60,470 nucleotides of DNA from a bacterium (GTDB lineage Bacteria > Bacillota > Bacilli > Lactobacillales > Streptococcaceae). Each line of letters opens with the position of its first letter. Position 1 is the stretch's first letter. The DNA lies in contig CAJNCA010000010.1 in the NCBI GenBank assembly GCA_905221145.1, positions 1 to 60,470 on the forward strand, written 5' to 3'. The position numbers and the translations under genes were made by a program. The notes under the pieces were generated by a model. The model did no database searches and was not told where the DNA came from. It saw only the letters and a list, made by a program, of their open reading frames with translations. Positions 26,475-34,335 of the stretch are shown one piece after another.

Positions 26475-27002
26475 TTAGTCTAGTTTGAAAGCAACAATTG
26501 CTGGTTTTGATTTAAAATCGACGGCAGGTTTAATTTCTAACTCCAAGTCTCCGTCTCCAACAACACCGAAATGTTTGATGGCACCATCTAAAGATCTACT
26601 AGGAGAAATAGATTCCAAAGTATTGTCGTTTGCATAAGATTCCATTTTTTTCCCACCAACATAGAGTTCCATATCTAAACCTACAGGTAATTTTTTATCT
26701 GAAAGATTGGTAACATTGTAAGTTACTTTCAACACTTTATCAGGATTAGTTTTATCAAATTGATTACGTTCGTCAGTCCATTCGACATTTGTAATAGTAT
26801 ACTCAGCTACGTTATCAAATGTTATTTTGTCTCCAATTGCCAGCTTTTCTTTTTTGTCAGCTTCTTTTTTATTAGAAGATGTTTGAGTTTTATCATCTTT
26901 TGAAGTAGAACTATTTTCTTTGGTTGCTCCGCTACATGCAACTAGAGTTAAAATTGATAGACCTGATATCCCCAAAGTAATTAATTTTTTTGTTTTATTC
27001 AT
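26475..27002 (-). CDS. Hypothetical lipoprotein with DUF4352/DUF5067-like domain
   Basis: A 175-residue surface lipoprotein. Signal peptide with lipobox LVAC (Cys23), a Ser/Thr/Lys linker to about residue 55, and then an immunoglobulin-like beta domain (ITFDNVAEYTITNVEW...VLKVTYNVTNLSDKKLPV) of the type called DUF4352/DUF5067 in Gram-positive lipoproteins. Binding partner unknown. GGGAGG precedes the ATG by a good distance. Single gene with its own terminator. Confidence 0.8.
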   Translation of the reverse strand: MNKTKKLITLGISGLSILTLVACSGATKENSSTSKDDKTQTSSNKKEADKKEKLAIGDKITFDNVAEYTITNVEWTDERNQFDKTNPDKVLKVTYNVTNLSDKKLPVGLDMELYVGGKKMESYANDNTLESISPSRSLDGAIKHFGVVGDGDLELEIKPAVDFKSKPAIVAFKLD

Positions 27003-27051
27003 TTATAAAACCTCCCTTTAAATTTTAAAACTATAGTATCATATTTGCTTC

Positions 27052-27087
27052 AAAAAAAAAGCGATTTCTGAATCGAAACGCTTTTTT
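27052..27087 (-). terminator. Flavoprotein reductase terminator
   Basis: Minus strand GCGTTTC-GATTCA-GAAATCGC with A-run before and a run of at least eight T after. Confidence 0.88.
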
Positions 27088-27093
27088 AAAATA

Positions 27094-28410
27094 TTAAATT
27101 GCAAACAAGTCATTCAAGTTCTCAGCCAAGGTTGGGTGAGTGAAGATTTGTTTTGTGAAGTAAGTGTAAGGAATCTTGTTGTCCATAGCAACAGTGATGA
27201 TGTTGATGATTTCTTGAGATCCTTCTGAGAAGATGCTTGCTCCAAGAATTTCTTTTGTTTCAGTATTGACAACAGCTTTGAAGGCACCACGAAGGTCTCC
27301 ATTTACATGGCCGCGAGGCATTGCTGCAACTGGAATTTCCTTCACAGCGTATGGAAGTTTCAAATCAGCTGCTTGGCTTTCAGTCAAACCAACTTGTGAA
27401 AGTGCAGGTGTGATGAACATGGTGTTTGGCACATTGAGACGGTCTTCAAGAGTGTAGCTGCCATCTCCAGCAAGATAGCTGTAGACAACACGGAAGTCAT
27501 CAAGTGAAATGTAGGTAAATTGAAGGCCACCGTTGACATCTCCAACTGCAAAGACACCAGGAACGTTTGTTTGACAATGTTTGTCTACTTTAATAGCGCC
27601 ACGTTCAGTTAGTTCAATGTCTGTATTTTCAAGTTGAAGTGGTTCTACGTTTGGTTTACGTCCAGTTGCGTATAGAAGGGCATCAAAACGGTACGTTTCG
27701 TTTTCAGTTACGACAAGGACTTGGTCTCCGTCGTTTTTGATTTCAGTAGTACGGATGTTTTGAAGCAATTCAATACCGTCTTCTTCCATGTATTGTTTAG
27801 CAAGAGCTGCAATGGAAGGTTCTGCACGAGGTAGGAAAGTATCCAAGGCATCTAGGACTGTAACCTTGCTTCCAAGTTTGTTGTAAAGGCCAGCAAATTC
27901 AAGACCGATATTTCCGCCACCAAGGACACCAAGTTTTTCAGGCAATTTGTCCAAGTTTTGGATACCTGTTGAGTCAAAGACATTCTTGCTTGTAGCAAGT
28001 CCTGGGATTGGCAAGACGTTTGAAACAGCACCAGTGTTGATGACGATAGTTTCAGCAGTTAGTTCTTTCTTTTCATCACCAGCTTGGATTTCGATGACTT
28101 TATTTGAAAGGAAGTGAGCTTCCGCATCAAAGATATCTACGCCAGTACCAGCAACAGTCGCATAGTTTTTACCGTTGAGGCGACCAGTGATAGTGTTTTT
28201 AGTAGCAATGACTTCTTCAAAAGACAAGTCTTTCTCAGCAGCAACCAGCAAAGTTTTAGTTGGGATACAACCGATGTTGATACAAGTTCCACCGTACATA
28301 GCTTTGCTACGTTCAACGAGGGCAACTTTTTTGCCAGCTGAAGCCAATTTACCAGCTAGTGTTTTACCAGCTTTACCAAATCCGATAACGATTAAATCAT
28401 AAGTTAACAT
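27094..28410 (-). CDS. FAD/NAD(P)H pyridine nucleotide-disulfide oxidoreductase, RclA/Har-like
   Basis: Flavoprotein disulfide reductase, 438 residues. FAD motif DLIVIGFGKAGKTLA at residues 5-19, redox-active CINIGC at about 42-47, NAD(P)H motif LGVLGGGNIGLEFA near 160, ATGRKPN near 262 and a C-terminal dimerisation domain ending FTHPTLAENLNDLF. This is the RclA branch; the pneumococcal member in this neighbourhood is, as I recall, the hypothiocyanous acid reductase Har, which protects against host peroxidase oxidant. A frame extends upstream, but AGGAGG six bases before the ATG at 28410 decides the start. Monocistronic. Confidence 0.9.
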   Translation of the reverse strand: MLTYDLIVIGFGKAGKTLAGKLASAGKKVALVERSKAMYGGTCINIGCIPTKTLLVAAEKDLSFEEVIATKNTITGRLNGKNYATVAGTGVDIFDAEAHFLSNKVIEIQAGDEKKELTAETIVINTGAVSNVLPIPGLATSKNVFDSTGIQNLDKLPEKLGVLGGGNIGLEFAGLYNKLGSKVTVLDALDTFLPRAEPSIAALAKQYMEEDGIELLQNIRTTEIKNDGDQVLVVTENETYRFDALLYATGRKPNVEPLQLENTDIELTERGAIKVDKHCQTNVPGVFAVGDVNGGLQFTYISLDDFRVVYSYLAGDGSYTLEDRLNVPNTMFITPALSQVGLTESQAADLKLPYAVKEIPVAAMPRGHVNGDLRGAFKAVVNTETKEILGASIFSEGSQEIINIITVAMDNKIPYTYFTKQIFTHPTLAENLNDLFAI

Positions 28411-28739
28411 TAATCTTCCTCCTATTTCGAATTTCATTCTAGCACAAGAAAAAAACTTTTGCACAATTCTGCTACGCTTTAAAAAAGTTTATGAAATAGT
28501 GGAAATTTCATCCTCATTTTCTAAGGAAAATCGTTTACATGACATTATCGACGGATTTAGCTATCTTTTGCTCTGGTCTTGTGTTATACTAGATAGGTTG
28601 CAAAGAAAACAGTACTTTTCTTTTGTGGAAAAGAAGCAACACGATTTTGTATCCAGTATATGAAAGTACGTCATAAAAAGAAAAGTATAAACTAAGCCCT
28701 ATAGGGTGGCTTCGCACCACCTTTAGAAAGAAGAATAAC
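28411..28739. other. Divergent promoter region and long cshA leader
   Basis: Minus-strand TGCTAGAAT (TAGAAT at 28441-28436) is the reductase promoter. Plus-strand TGTTATACT (28582-28590) is the cshA promoter, giving a leader of about 140 bases. That leader contains AAAGAAAA-CAGTAC-TTTTCTTT (28602-28623), an overlapping alternative TTCTTTT-GTGG-AAAAGAA, and a hairpin GGGTGG-CTTCGCA-CCACCT close to the GTG start. Confidence 0.6.
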
Positions 28740-30305
28740 GTGAAATTTAATGAATTAAACTTGTCTGCTGATTTGCTAGCAGAGATTGAAAAAGCTGGTT
28801 TTGTAGAAGCTAGTCCTATCCAAGAACAAACTATTCCCTTGGCGCTCGAAGGTAAGGATGTTATTGGTCAAGCACAGACTGGTACAGGAAAAACTGCAGC
28901 CTTTGGTTTGCCAACCCTTGAAAAAATCCGTACAGAAGAAGCGACCATCCAAGCCTTGGTCATCGCTCCAACTCGTGAACTAGCTGTCCAAAGTCAAGAG
29001 GAACTCTTCCGCTTTGGTCGTAGCAAGGGAGTCAAAGTCCGCTCAGTATATGGTGGATCAAGCATTGAAAAACAAATTAAAGCTCTTAAATCTGGTGCCC
29101 ATATCGTGGTGGGAACACCTGGTCGTCTTTTGGACTTGATTAAACGTAAGGCCTTGAAATTACAAGATATTGAAACGCTCATCCTTGACGAAGCAGATGA
29201 AATGCTCAACATGGGCTTCCTTGAAGACATCGAAGCTATCATCTCCCGCGTCCCTGAAAGCCGTCAAACCTTACTTTTCTCAGCAACTATGCCAGATGCT
29301 ATCAAACGTATCGGTGTTCAATTTATGAAGGAACCTGAGCATGTGAAGATTGCTGCTAAGGAATTGACAACAGAATTGGTTGACCAGTACTATATCCGAG
29401 TTAAAGAACAAGAAAAATTTGATACCATGACTCGTCTTATGGATGTGGAACAACCAGAACTTGCTATCGTATTTGGTCGTACCAAACGCCGTGTGGATGA
29501 ATTGACTCGTGGTCTGAAAATCCGTGGTTTCCGTGCAGAAGGAATTCATGGAGACCTAGACCAAAACAAACGTCTTCGTGTCCTTCGTGACTTCAAAAAC
29601 GGCAATCTAGATGTTTTGGTTGCAACAGACGTGGCAGCGCGTGGTTTGGATATTTCAGGTGTAACTCATGTCTATAATTACGATATTCCACAAGATCCTG
29701 AAAGTTATGTTCACCGTATCGGTCGTACAGGTCGTGCTGGTAAGTCAGGTCAATCGATTACCTTTGTTGCTCCAAACGAAATGGGTTACCTTCAAATTAT
29801 TGAAAACTTGACTAAGAAGCGCATGAAAGGTCTTAAACCTGCAAGTGCAGAAGAAGCCTTCCAAGCTAAGAAACAGGTTGCACTCAAGAAAATCGAACGT
29901 GATTTTGCAGATGAGACAATCCGTGGCAACTTTGAGAAATTTGGTAAGGATGCTCGCAAGCTAGCTGCTGAATTTACTCCAGAAGAATTGGCCATGTATA
30001 TCTTGAGTCTAACTGTTCAAGATCCGGATAGTCTTCCAGAAGTGGAGATTGCGCGTGAAAAACCACTGCCATTTAAACCATCAGGTAATGGCTTCGGTGG
30101 TAAAGGTAAGGGAGGTCGTCGTGGAGATGACCGTCGTGATCGCGAACGCCGTGGCAATGGTCGCCGTGATGATTTCAAAAAAGGCAGTCGTGGAAATGAT
30201 CGTTATGATAAGGAAAAACGTTACCGTAAGGATAATAAAAAACCACGTAACACTTCAAGCGAAAAGAAAACAGGCTTTGTTATTCGTAACAAGGGCGATA
30301 AATAA
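28740..30305 (+). CDS. cshA: DEAD-box ATP-dependent RNA helicase CshA
   Basis: Cold-shock/degradosome-type RNA helicase, 521 residues. Motifs in order: Q motif (PIQEQTIP), I AQTGTGKT near residue 44, Ia PTRELA, II DEAD near 150, III SAT near 181, V ATDVAARGLDISG, VI HRIGRTGRAGKSG near 325. The C-terminus from about 435 is a basic low-complexity tail of Gly/Arg/Asp (GRRGDDRRDRERRGNGRRDD) that should bind RNA. The start is GTG; no ATG in frame is nearby, and the ribosome binding site (AGAAAGAAG) is weak. A structured leader precedes it. Monocistronic. Confidence 0.95.
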   Translation: MKFNELNLSADLLAEIEKAGFVEASPIQEQTIPLALEGKDVIGQAQTGTGKTAAFGLPTLEKIRTEEATIQALVIAPTRELAVQSQEELFRFGRSKGVKVRSVYGGSSIEKQIKALKSGAHIVVGTPGRLLDLIKRKALKLQDIETLILDEADEMLNMGFLEDIEAIISRVPESRQTLLFSATMPDAIKRIGVQFMKEPEHVKIAAKELTTELVDQYYIRVKEQEKFDTMTRLMDVEQPELAIVFGRTKRRVDELTRGLKIRGFRAEGIHGDLDQNKRLRVLRDFKNGNLDVLVATDVAARGLDISGVTHVYNYDIPQDPESYVHRIGRTGRAGKSGQSITFVAPNEMGYLQIIENLTKKRMKGLKPASAEEAFQAKKQVALKKIERDFADETIRGNFEKFGKDARKLAAEFTPEELAMYILSLTVQDPDSLPEVEIAREKPLPFKPSGNGFGGKGKGGRRGDDRRDRERRGNGRRDDFKKGSRGNDRYDKEKRYRKDNKKPRNTSSEKKTGFVIRNKGDK

Positions 30306-30307
30306 GA

Positions 30308-30337
30308 AAAAGCGGTTCAAAATGAATCGCTTTTTTA
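30308..30337 (+). terminator. cshA terminator
   Basis: AGCGGTTC-AAAAT-GAATCGCT followed by T6. The rest of 30338-30485 is AT-rich with no gene I can support. Confidence 0.88.
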
Positions 30338-30490
30338 TATAAGGAGACCGAATGGAAAAAGAAAGATAAATAAAATAGATATATTATCTTCTTGTAATAT
30401 TATAATACACAAAAATAGGGAGCTTGTCAATAGAAAAGAAGCAATTTAATTAAAAATATTCTTGTTTTTTCAAATTGCAATTAAATAAGC

Positions 30491-30535
30491 AATTTTCAGA
30501 TAATAATTGAAAATTCAAGCTGTTTATGTTATAAT
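30491..30535 (+). promoter_or_regulatory. codY promoter with CodY box (autoregulation)
   Basis: TTGAAA (30507-30512), 17-base spacer, TATAAT (30530-30535) with TGT before it. Immediately upstream, AATTTTCAGATAATA (30491-30505) matches the CodY consensus AATTTTCWGAAAATT at 13 of 15 bases. A second, partial half (TTGAAAATT) overlaps the -35. The placement suggests CodY represses its own gene. Confidence 0.8.
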
Positions 30536-30561
30536 GATAGCGATTATATTCGAGGTGAAAA

Positions 30562-31350
30562 ATGGCACATTTATTAGAAAAAACTAGAAAAATTACTTCT
30601 ATCCTGAAGCGCTCGGAGGAGCAGTTGCAGGAAGAACTTCCTTACAATGCGATTACCCGTCAATTGGCAGATATCATTGACTGTAATGCTTGTATTGTTA
30701 ATAGCAAGGGACGTCTCCTTGGCTATTTTATGCGTTATAAAACCAATACAGATCGCGTGGAGCAATTCTTCCAAACTAAGATTTTCCCGGATGACTATGT
30801 ACAGGGCGCGAACATGATTTACGATACAGAAGCCAATCTGACAGTTGATCATGATTTGAGTATTTTCCCTGTGGAAAGTCGTGCTGATTTTCCTGATGGC
30901 TTGACGACTATTGCACCGATTCATGTGTCAGGGATTCGTTTAGGTTCTTTGATTATTTGGCGCAATGATAAGAAATTCGAAGATGAGGACTTGATCCTTG
31001 TTGAGATTGCCAGTACCGTTGTTGGGATTCAGCTCCTCAACTTCCAACGTGAAGAAGATGAGAAAAATATCCGCCGTCGTACTGCTGTTACAATGGCCGT
31101 CAATACCCTTTCTTACTCAGAACTCCGTGCTGTTTCAGCTATTTTAGGGGAATTAAACGGAAACGAAGGTCAGTTGACTGCGTCAGTGATTGCAGACCGT
31201 ATTGGGATTACCCGTTCGGTGATTGTTAATGCCCTTCGTAAACTTGAGTCTGCTGGGATTATTGAAAGTCGCTCACTTGGAATGAAGGGAACCTACCTTA
31301 AGGTCTTGATTTCAGATATTTTTGAAGAAGTGAAGAAAAGAGATTACTAA
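30562..31350 (+). CDS. codY: Global transcriptional regulator CodY
   Basis: GTP/branched-chain-amino-acid-sensing repressor, 262 residues. N-terminal GAF domain (about 1-155) with the ligand-binding region, and C-terminal winged helix with [38 protein letters not shown], the recognition segment. GAGGTG lies six bases before the ATG. It overlaps the nicotinamidase gene by one base (TAATG). In low-GC Gram-positives it controls amino-acid, peptide and carbon genes, and its own promoter carries a matching box. Confidence 0.97.
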   Translation: MAHLLEKTRKITSILKRSEEQLQEELPYNAITRQLADIIDCNACIVNSKGRLLGYFMRYKTNTDRVEQFFQTKIFPDDYVQGANMIYDTEANLTVDHDLSIFPVESRADFPDGLTTIAPIHVSGIRLGSLIIWRNDKKFEDEDLILVEIASTVVGIQLLNFQREEDEKNIRRRTAVTMAVNTLSYSELRAVSAILGELNGNEGQLTASVIADRIGITRSVIVNALRKLESAGIIESRSLGMKGTYLKVLISDIFEEVKKRDY

Positions 31351-31925
31351 TGACTAAGGCTTTAATTTCGATTGATTATACAGAAGATTTTGTTGCTGAT
31401 AGTGGAAAATTGACTGCAGGGGCTCCAGCTCAAGCTATTTCAGATGCCATTAGCAAGGTAACTCGATTAGCTTTTGAAAGAGGAGATTACATCTTCTTTA
31501 CCATTGATGCTCACGAAGAAAACGATTGTTTCCATCCAGAAAGCAAGCTATTTCCTCCTCACAATTTGATTGGGACTAGTGGACGGAATTTATACGGAGA
31601 TTTGGGAACCTTTTATCAAGAGCATGGTTCAGACAGTCGTGTCTTTTGGATGGATAAACGCCATTACTCCGCTTTTTCAGGGACTGACCTGGATATCCGT
31701 TTGAGAGAGCGTCGAATTTCAACAGTTATCTTAACAGGAGTCTTGACGGATATCTGTGTCCTGCATACAGCTATAGATGCCTATAATCTAGGGTATGACA
31801 TCGAGATTGTTAAACCAGCCGTTGCTTCCATCTGGCCTGAAAATCATCAATTTGCCCTAGGTCATTTCAAAAATACACTTGGAGCTAAGTTAGTAGATGA
31901 AAATCTAAATGAAATTTCAGAGTAA
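31350..31925 (+). CDS. pncA: Nicotinamidase / cysteine hydrolase
   Basis: Isochorismatase-fold hydrolase, 191 residues, expected to convert nicotinamide to nicotinic acid for NAD salvage. Catalytic triad positions are present: Asp in SIDYTEDF (about residue 9), Lys in MDKRHYSAF (about 103), Cys in LTGVLTDICVLHTA (about 136), with metal-binding DAHEEND near 53. It starts inside the codY stop, so the two are translationally coupled. No terminator is visible before the tRNA-Leu promoter 37 bases on. Confidence 0.92.
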   Translation: MTKALISIDYTEDFVADSGKLTAGAPAQAISDAISKVTRLAFERGDYIFFTIDAHEENDCFHPESKLFPPHNLIGTSGRNLYGDLGTFYQEHGSDSRVFWMDKRHYSAFSGTDLDIRLRERRISTVILTGVLTDICVLHTAIDAYNLGYDIEIVKPAVASIWPENHQFALGHFKNTLGAKLVDENLNEISE

Positions 31926-31961
31926 TTTATTTGATGAAATGAAAAAAATTGAAAAAAAGTG

Positions 31962-31990
31962 TTGACAAGGATCCCAAAAGTTGATATACT
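31962..31990 (+). promoter_or_regulatory. tRNA-Leu promoter
   Basis: TTGACA (31962-31967), 17-base spacer, TATACT (31985-31990). It directs a transcript that starts a few bases before the tRNA. Confidence 0.9.
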
Positions 31991-32005
31991 AGTAAAGTAA
32001 TCGAC

Positions 32006-32091
32006 GCGGGGATGGCGGAATTGGCAGACGCGCAGGACTAAGGATCCTGTGACCGCTTTAGGTCGTGAGGGTTCAAGTCCCTCTCTCCGCA
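32006..32091 (+). tRNA. tRNA-Leu (anticodon AAG)
   Basis: 86-base class II tRNA. Acceptor GCGGGGA/TCTCCGC (one G-T pair), anticodon stem CAGGA/TCCTG with loop CTAAGGA giving anticodon AAG, a long variable arm (GACCGCTTTAGGTC) and T-arm GAGGG-TTCAAGT-CCCTC. CCA is not encoded. It reads CUU; an A at position 34 is unusual in bacteria outside tRNA-Arg(ACG) and may be edited to inosine. Confidence 0.97.
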
Positions 32092-32097
32092 TAGGAT

Positions 32098-32128
32098 AAG
32101 AGTTAGCTGAGGCTAGCTCTTTTTTTTA
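32098..32128 (+). terminator. tRNA-Leu terminator
   Basis: AGAGTTAGC-TGAG-GCTAGCTCT followed by T8. Confidence 0.92.
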
Positions 32129-32197
32129 TCTAATTTACGTAGAGCAAAAAATTTTTGCTCTTTTTTTTGATTTCATAAACATTTCATATTTGGATTT

Positions 32198-32203
32198 TAT
32201 AAT
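32198..32203 (+). promoter_or_regulatory. -10 element of the vex operon
   Basis: TATAAT, 25 bases before the vex1 start with GGAGGTG between. No convincing -35, so strength is uncertain. Confidence 0.55.
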
Positions 32204-32228
32204 AGTCTTACAAATATGGAGGTGACAA

Positions 32229-33506
32229 ATGAATCCAATCCAAAGAGCTTGGGCTTATGTCAGCAGAAAACGGCTGAGAAGTTTTATTTTATTTCTGATT
32301 TTATTTGTCCTATTAGGCGGAATTTCAGCCTGTTTGACATTGATGAAGTCCAATAAAACAGTGGAAATCAATCTTTACAAATCACTCAATACATCTTTTT
32401 CTATTAAAAAGATAGAAAACGGACAGACCTTCAAGTTGTCAGACCTAGCATCAGTTAGCAAGATTAAGGGACTGGAAAATGTCTCTCCTGAACTCGAGAC
32501 GGTTGCAAAACTGAAAGACAAGGAAGCAGTGAGTGGTGAGCAGAGCGTCGAACGTGATGACTTGTCAGCTGCGGACAAGAACTTGGTTAGCTTAACAGCT
32601 CTTGAGGATTCATCCAAGGATGTCACCTTTACCAGTTCGGCTTTCAACCTAAAAGAAGGGCGACACCTTGAAAAAGGGGATTCCAAGAAAATCCTTATCC
32701 ACGAAGAGTTAGCTAAGAAGAACGGTCTTTTGCTTCATGATAAGATTGGCTTGGATGCTGGTCAGTCCGAATCTGGTAAAGGGCAAACAGTAGAGTTTGA
32801 GATTGTCGGAATCTTCTCTGGTAAAAAACAAGAGAAATTCACAGGCTTGTCTTCAGACTTCAGTGAAAACCAGGTCTTTACAGACTATGAAAGTAGCCAG
32901 ACCCTTCTGGGAAATAGTGAAGCTCAAGTCAGTGCAGCGCGCTTCTATGTAGAAAATCCTAAGGAAATGGACGGACTCATGAAGCAGGTGGAAAACTTGG
33001 CCTTAGAAAATCAAGGCTACCAAGTCGAGAAGGAAAACAAGGCCTTTGAACAAATCAAAGACTCAGTGGCAACCTTCCAAACCTTCCTCACCATCTTCCT
33101 TTATGGGATGTTGATAGCAGGAGCAGGAGCCTTAATTTTGGTCTTGTCTCTCTGGTTGAGAGAAAGGGTCTACGAAGTGGGAATTTTACTTGCACTTGGA
33201 AAAGGTAAGAGCTCGATCTTCCTACAGTTCTGTTTAGAGGTAGTTTTGGTATCGCTTGGAGCTTTGCTTCCAGCATTTGTTGCAGGAAATGCCATCACAT
33301 CCTATCTACTTCAAACTCTACTAGCAAGTGGGGATCAGGCAGCTCTACAAGACACGCTAGCCAAAGCAAGCAGTTTATCAACCAGTATCCTATCTTTTGC
33401 AGAATCCTATGTTTTTCTAGTTCTGCTTAGTTTCTTGTCTGTAGCCCTTTGTTTCCTATTTTTATTTAGAAAATCGCCTAAGGAAATTTTATCATCTATT
33501 AGTTAA
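32229..33506 (+). CDS. vex1: ABC transporter permease Vex1
   Basis: MacB/FtsX-like exporter permease, 425 residues. One membrane helix at about residues 17-40, a large extracytoplasmic domain (about 41-285), and three C-terminal helices (about 290-315, 335-360, 390-415): the four-helix FtsX layout. KSPKEIL at the C-terminus matches the family. It shares this organisation with Vex3, so the two probably form a heterodimer powered by Vex2. In pneumococcus vex1-2-3 lie upstream of vncRS and were proposed to export Pep27. GGAGGTGAC precedes the ATG. The stop TAA shares its last A with a BOX element. Confidence 0.9.
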   Translation: MNPIQRAWAYVSRKRLRSFILFLILFVLLGGISACLTLMKSNKTVEINLYKSLNTSFSIKKIENGQTFKLSDLASVSKIKGLENVSPELETVAKLKDKEAVSGEQSVERDDLSAADKNLVSLTALEDSSKDVTFTSSAFNLKEGRHLEKGDSKKILIHEELAKKNGLLLHDKIGLDAGQSESGKGQTVEFEIVGIFSGKKQEKFTGLSSDFSENQVFTDYESSQTLLGNSEAQVSAARFYVENPKEMDGLMKQVENLALENQGYQVEKENKAFEQIKDSVATFQTFLTIFLYGMLIAGAGALILVLSLWLRERVYEVGILLALGKGKSSIFLQFCLEVVLVSLGALLPAFVAGNAITSYLLQTLLASGDQAALQDTLAKASSLSTSILSFAESYVFLVLLSFLSVALCFLFLFRKSPKEILSSIS

Positions 33507-33618
33507 TACTCTTCGAAAATCTCTTTAAACCGTGTCAGCTTTATCTGCGACCTCAAAGCTGTACTTTGAGCAACCTGCGGCTAGCTTCCTAGTTTAATCT
33601 TTGATTTTCATTGAGTAT
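33506..33618 (+). repeat. BOX element inside the vex operon
   Basis: 113-bp copy: ATACTCTTCGAAAATCTC (boxA start), a degenerate middle with CTCAAAGCTGTACTTTGAG hairpin, and boxC CAACCTGCGGCTAGCTTC to TTTGATTTTCATTGAGTAT. It begins on the last base of the vex1 stop and ends 14 bases before the vex2 ATG. Confidence 0.93.
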
Positions 33619-33632
33619 AAGAAGGAGAAATC

Positions 33633-34280
33633 ATGACTTTATTACAATTACAAGATCTTACCTACCGTTATAAGAACACTGCTGAGGCAGTTTTATATCA
33701 GATCAATTATAATTTTGAACCCGGGAAATTTTACAGTATCATTGGTGAGTCAGGAGCAGGAAAATCCACTCTCTTGTCCCTCCTTGCTGGTCTAGATAGT
33801 CCTGTTGAAGGTTCGATTCTTTTCCAAGGAGAGGATATTCGTAAGAAGGGTTATTCTTACCATCGCATGCACCATATTTCCTTGGTATTTCAAAATTATA
33901 ACTTGATAGATTATCTTTCTCCACTGGAAAATATCCGCTTGGTCAACAAAAAGGCAAGCAAGGATACACTTCTTGAACTTGGTTTGGATGAAAGTCAGAT
34001 CAAGCGGAATGTTCTCCAGTTATCAGGTGGTCAACAGCAACGTGTTGCCATAGCTCGTAGTCTGGTATCAGAAGCTCCAGTTATTCTAGCTGATGAGCCA
34101 ACAGGAAATCTGGACCCTAAAACTGCTGGAGATATTGTCGAACTGCTCAAATCACTTGCCCAGAAAACAGGTAAATGTGTCATCGTCGTTACCCACAGCA
34201 AAGAAGTGGCACAAGCGTCAGATATTACACTTGAGTTGAAGGATAAGAAACTGACTGAAACTCGCAATACGACGAAATAA
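33633..34280 (+). CDS. vex2: ABC transporter ATP-binding protein Vex2
   Basis: Cytoplasmic ATPase of the Vex exporter (MacB/LolD-type), 215 residues. Walker [10 protein letters not shown] at about residue 39, Q-loop [12 protein letters not shown], signature [15 protein letters not shown] near 130, Walker [13 protein letters not shown] near 150, H-loop VVTHS. GAAGGAGAAATC precedes the ATG; the preceding BOX element ends just before it, so ribosomes must load after the BOX stem-loops. Confidence 0.93.
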   Translation: MTLLQLQDLTYRYKNTAEAVLYQINYNFEPGKFYSIIGESGAGKSTLLSLLAGLDSPVEGSILFQGEDIRKKGYSYHRMHHISLVFQNYNLIDYLSPLENIRLVNKKASKDTLLELGLDESQIKRNVLQLSGGQQQRVAIARSLVSEAPVILADEPTGNLDPKTAGDIVELLKSLAQKTGKCVIVVTHSKEVAQASDITLELKDKKLTETRNTTK

Positions 34281-34335
34281 TATGAGCTTTTTCTGTTAGA
34301 ACTATAAGAAAGAACAAAACCTAGAAAGGGAACCT

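Noticed and set aside
30338..30490. Short frame MEKER and AT-rich palindromes before codY
   Set aside because: The frame is five codons and the palindromes are low-complexity A/T; no support for a gene or RNA.
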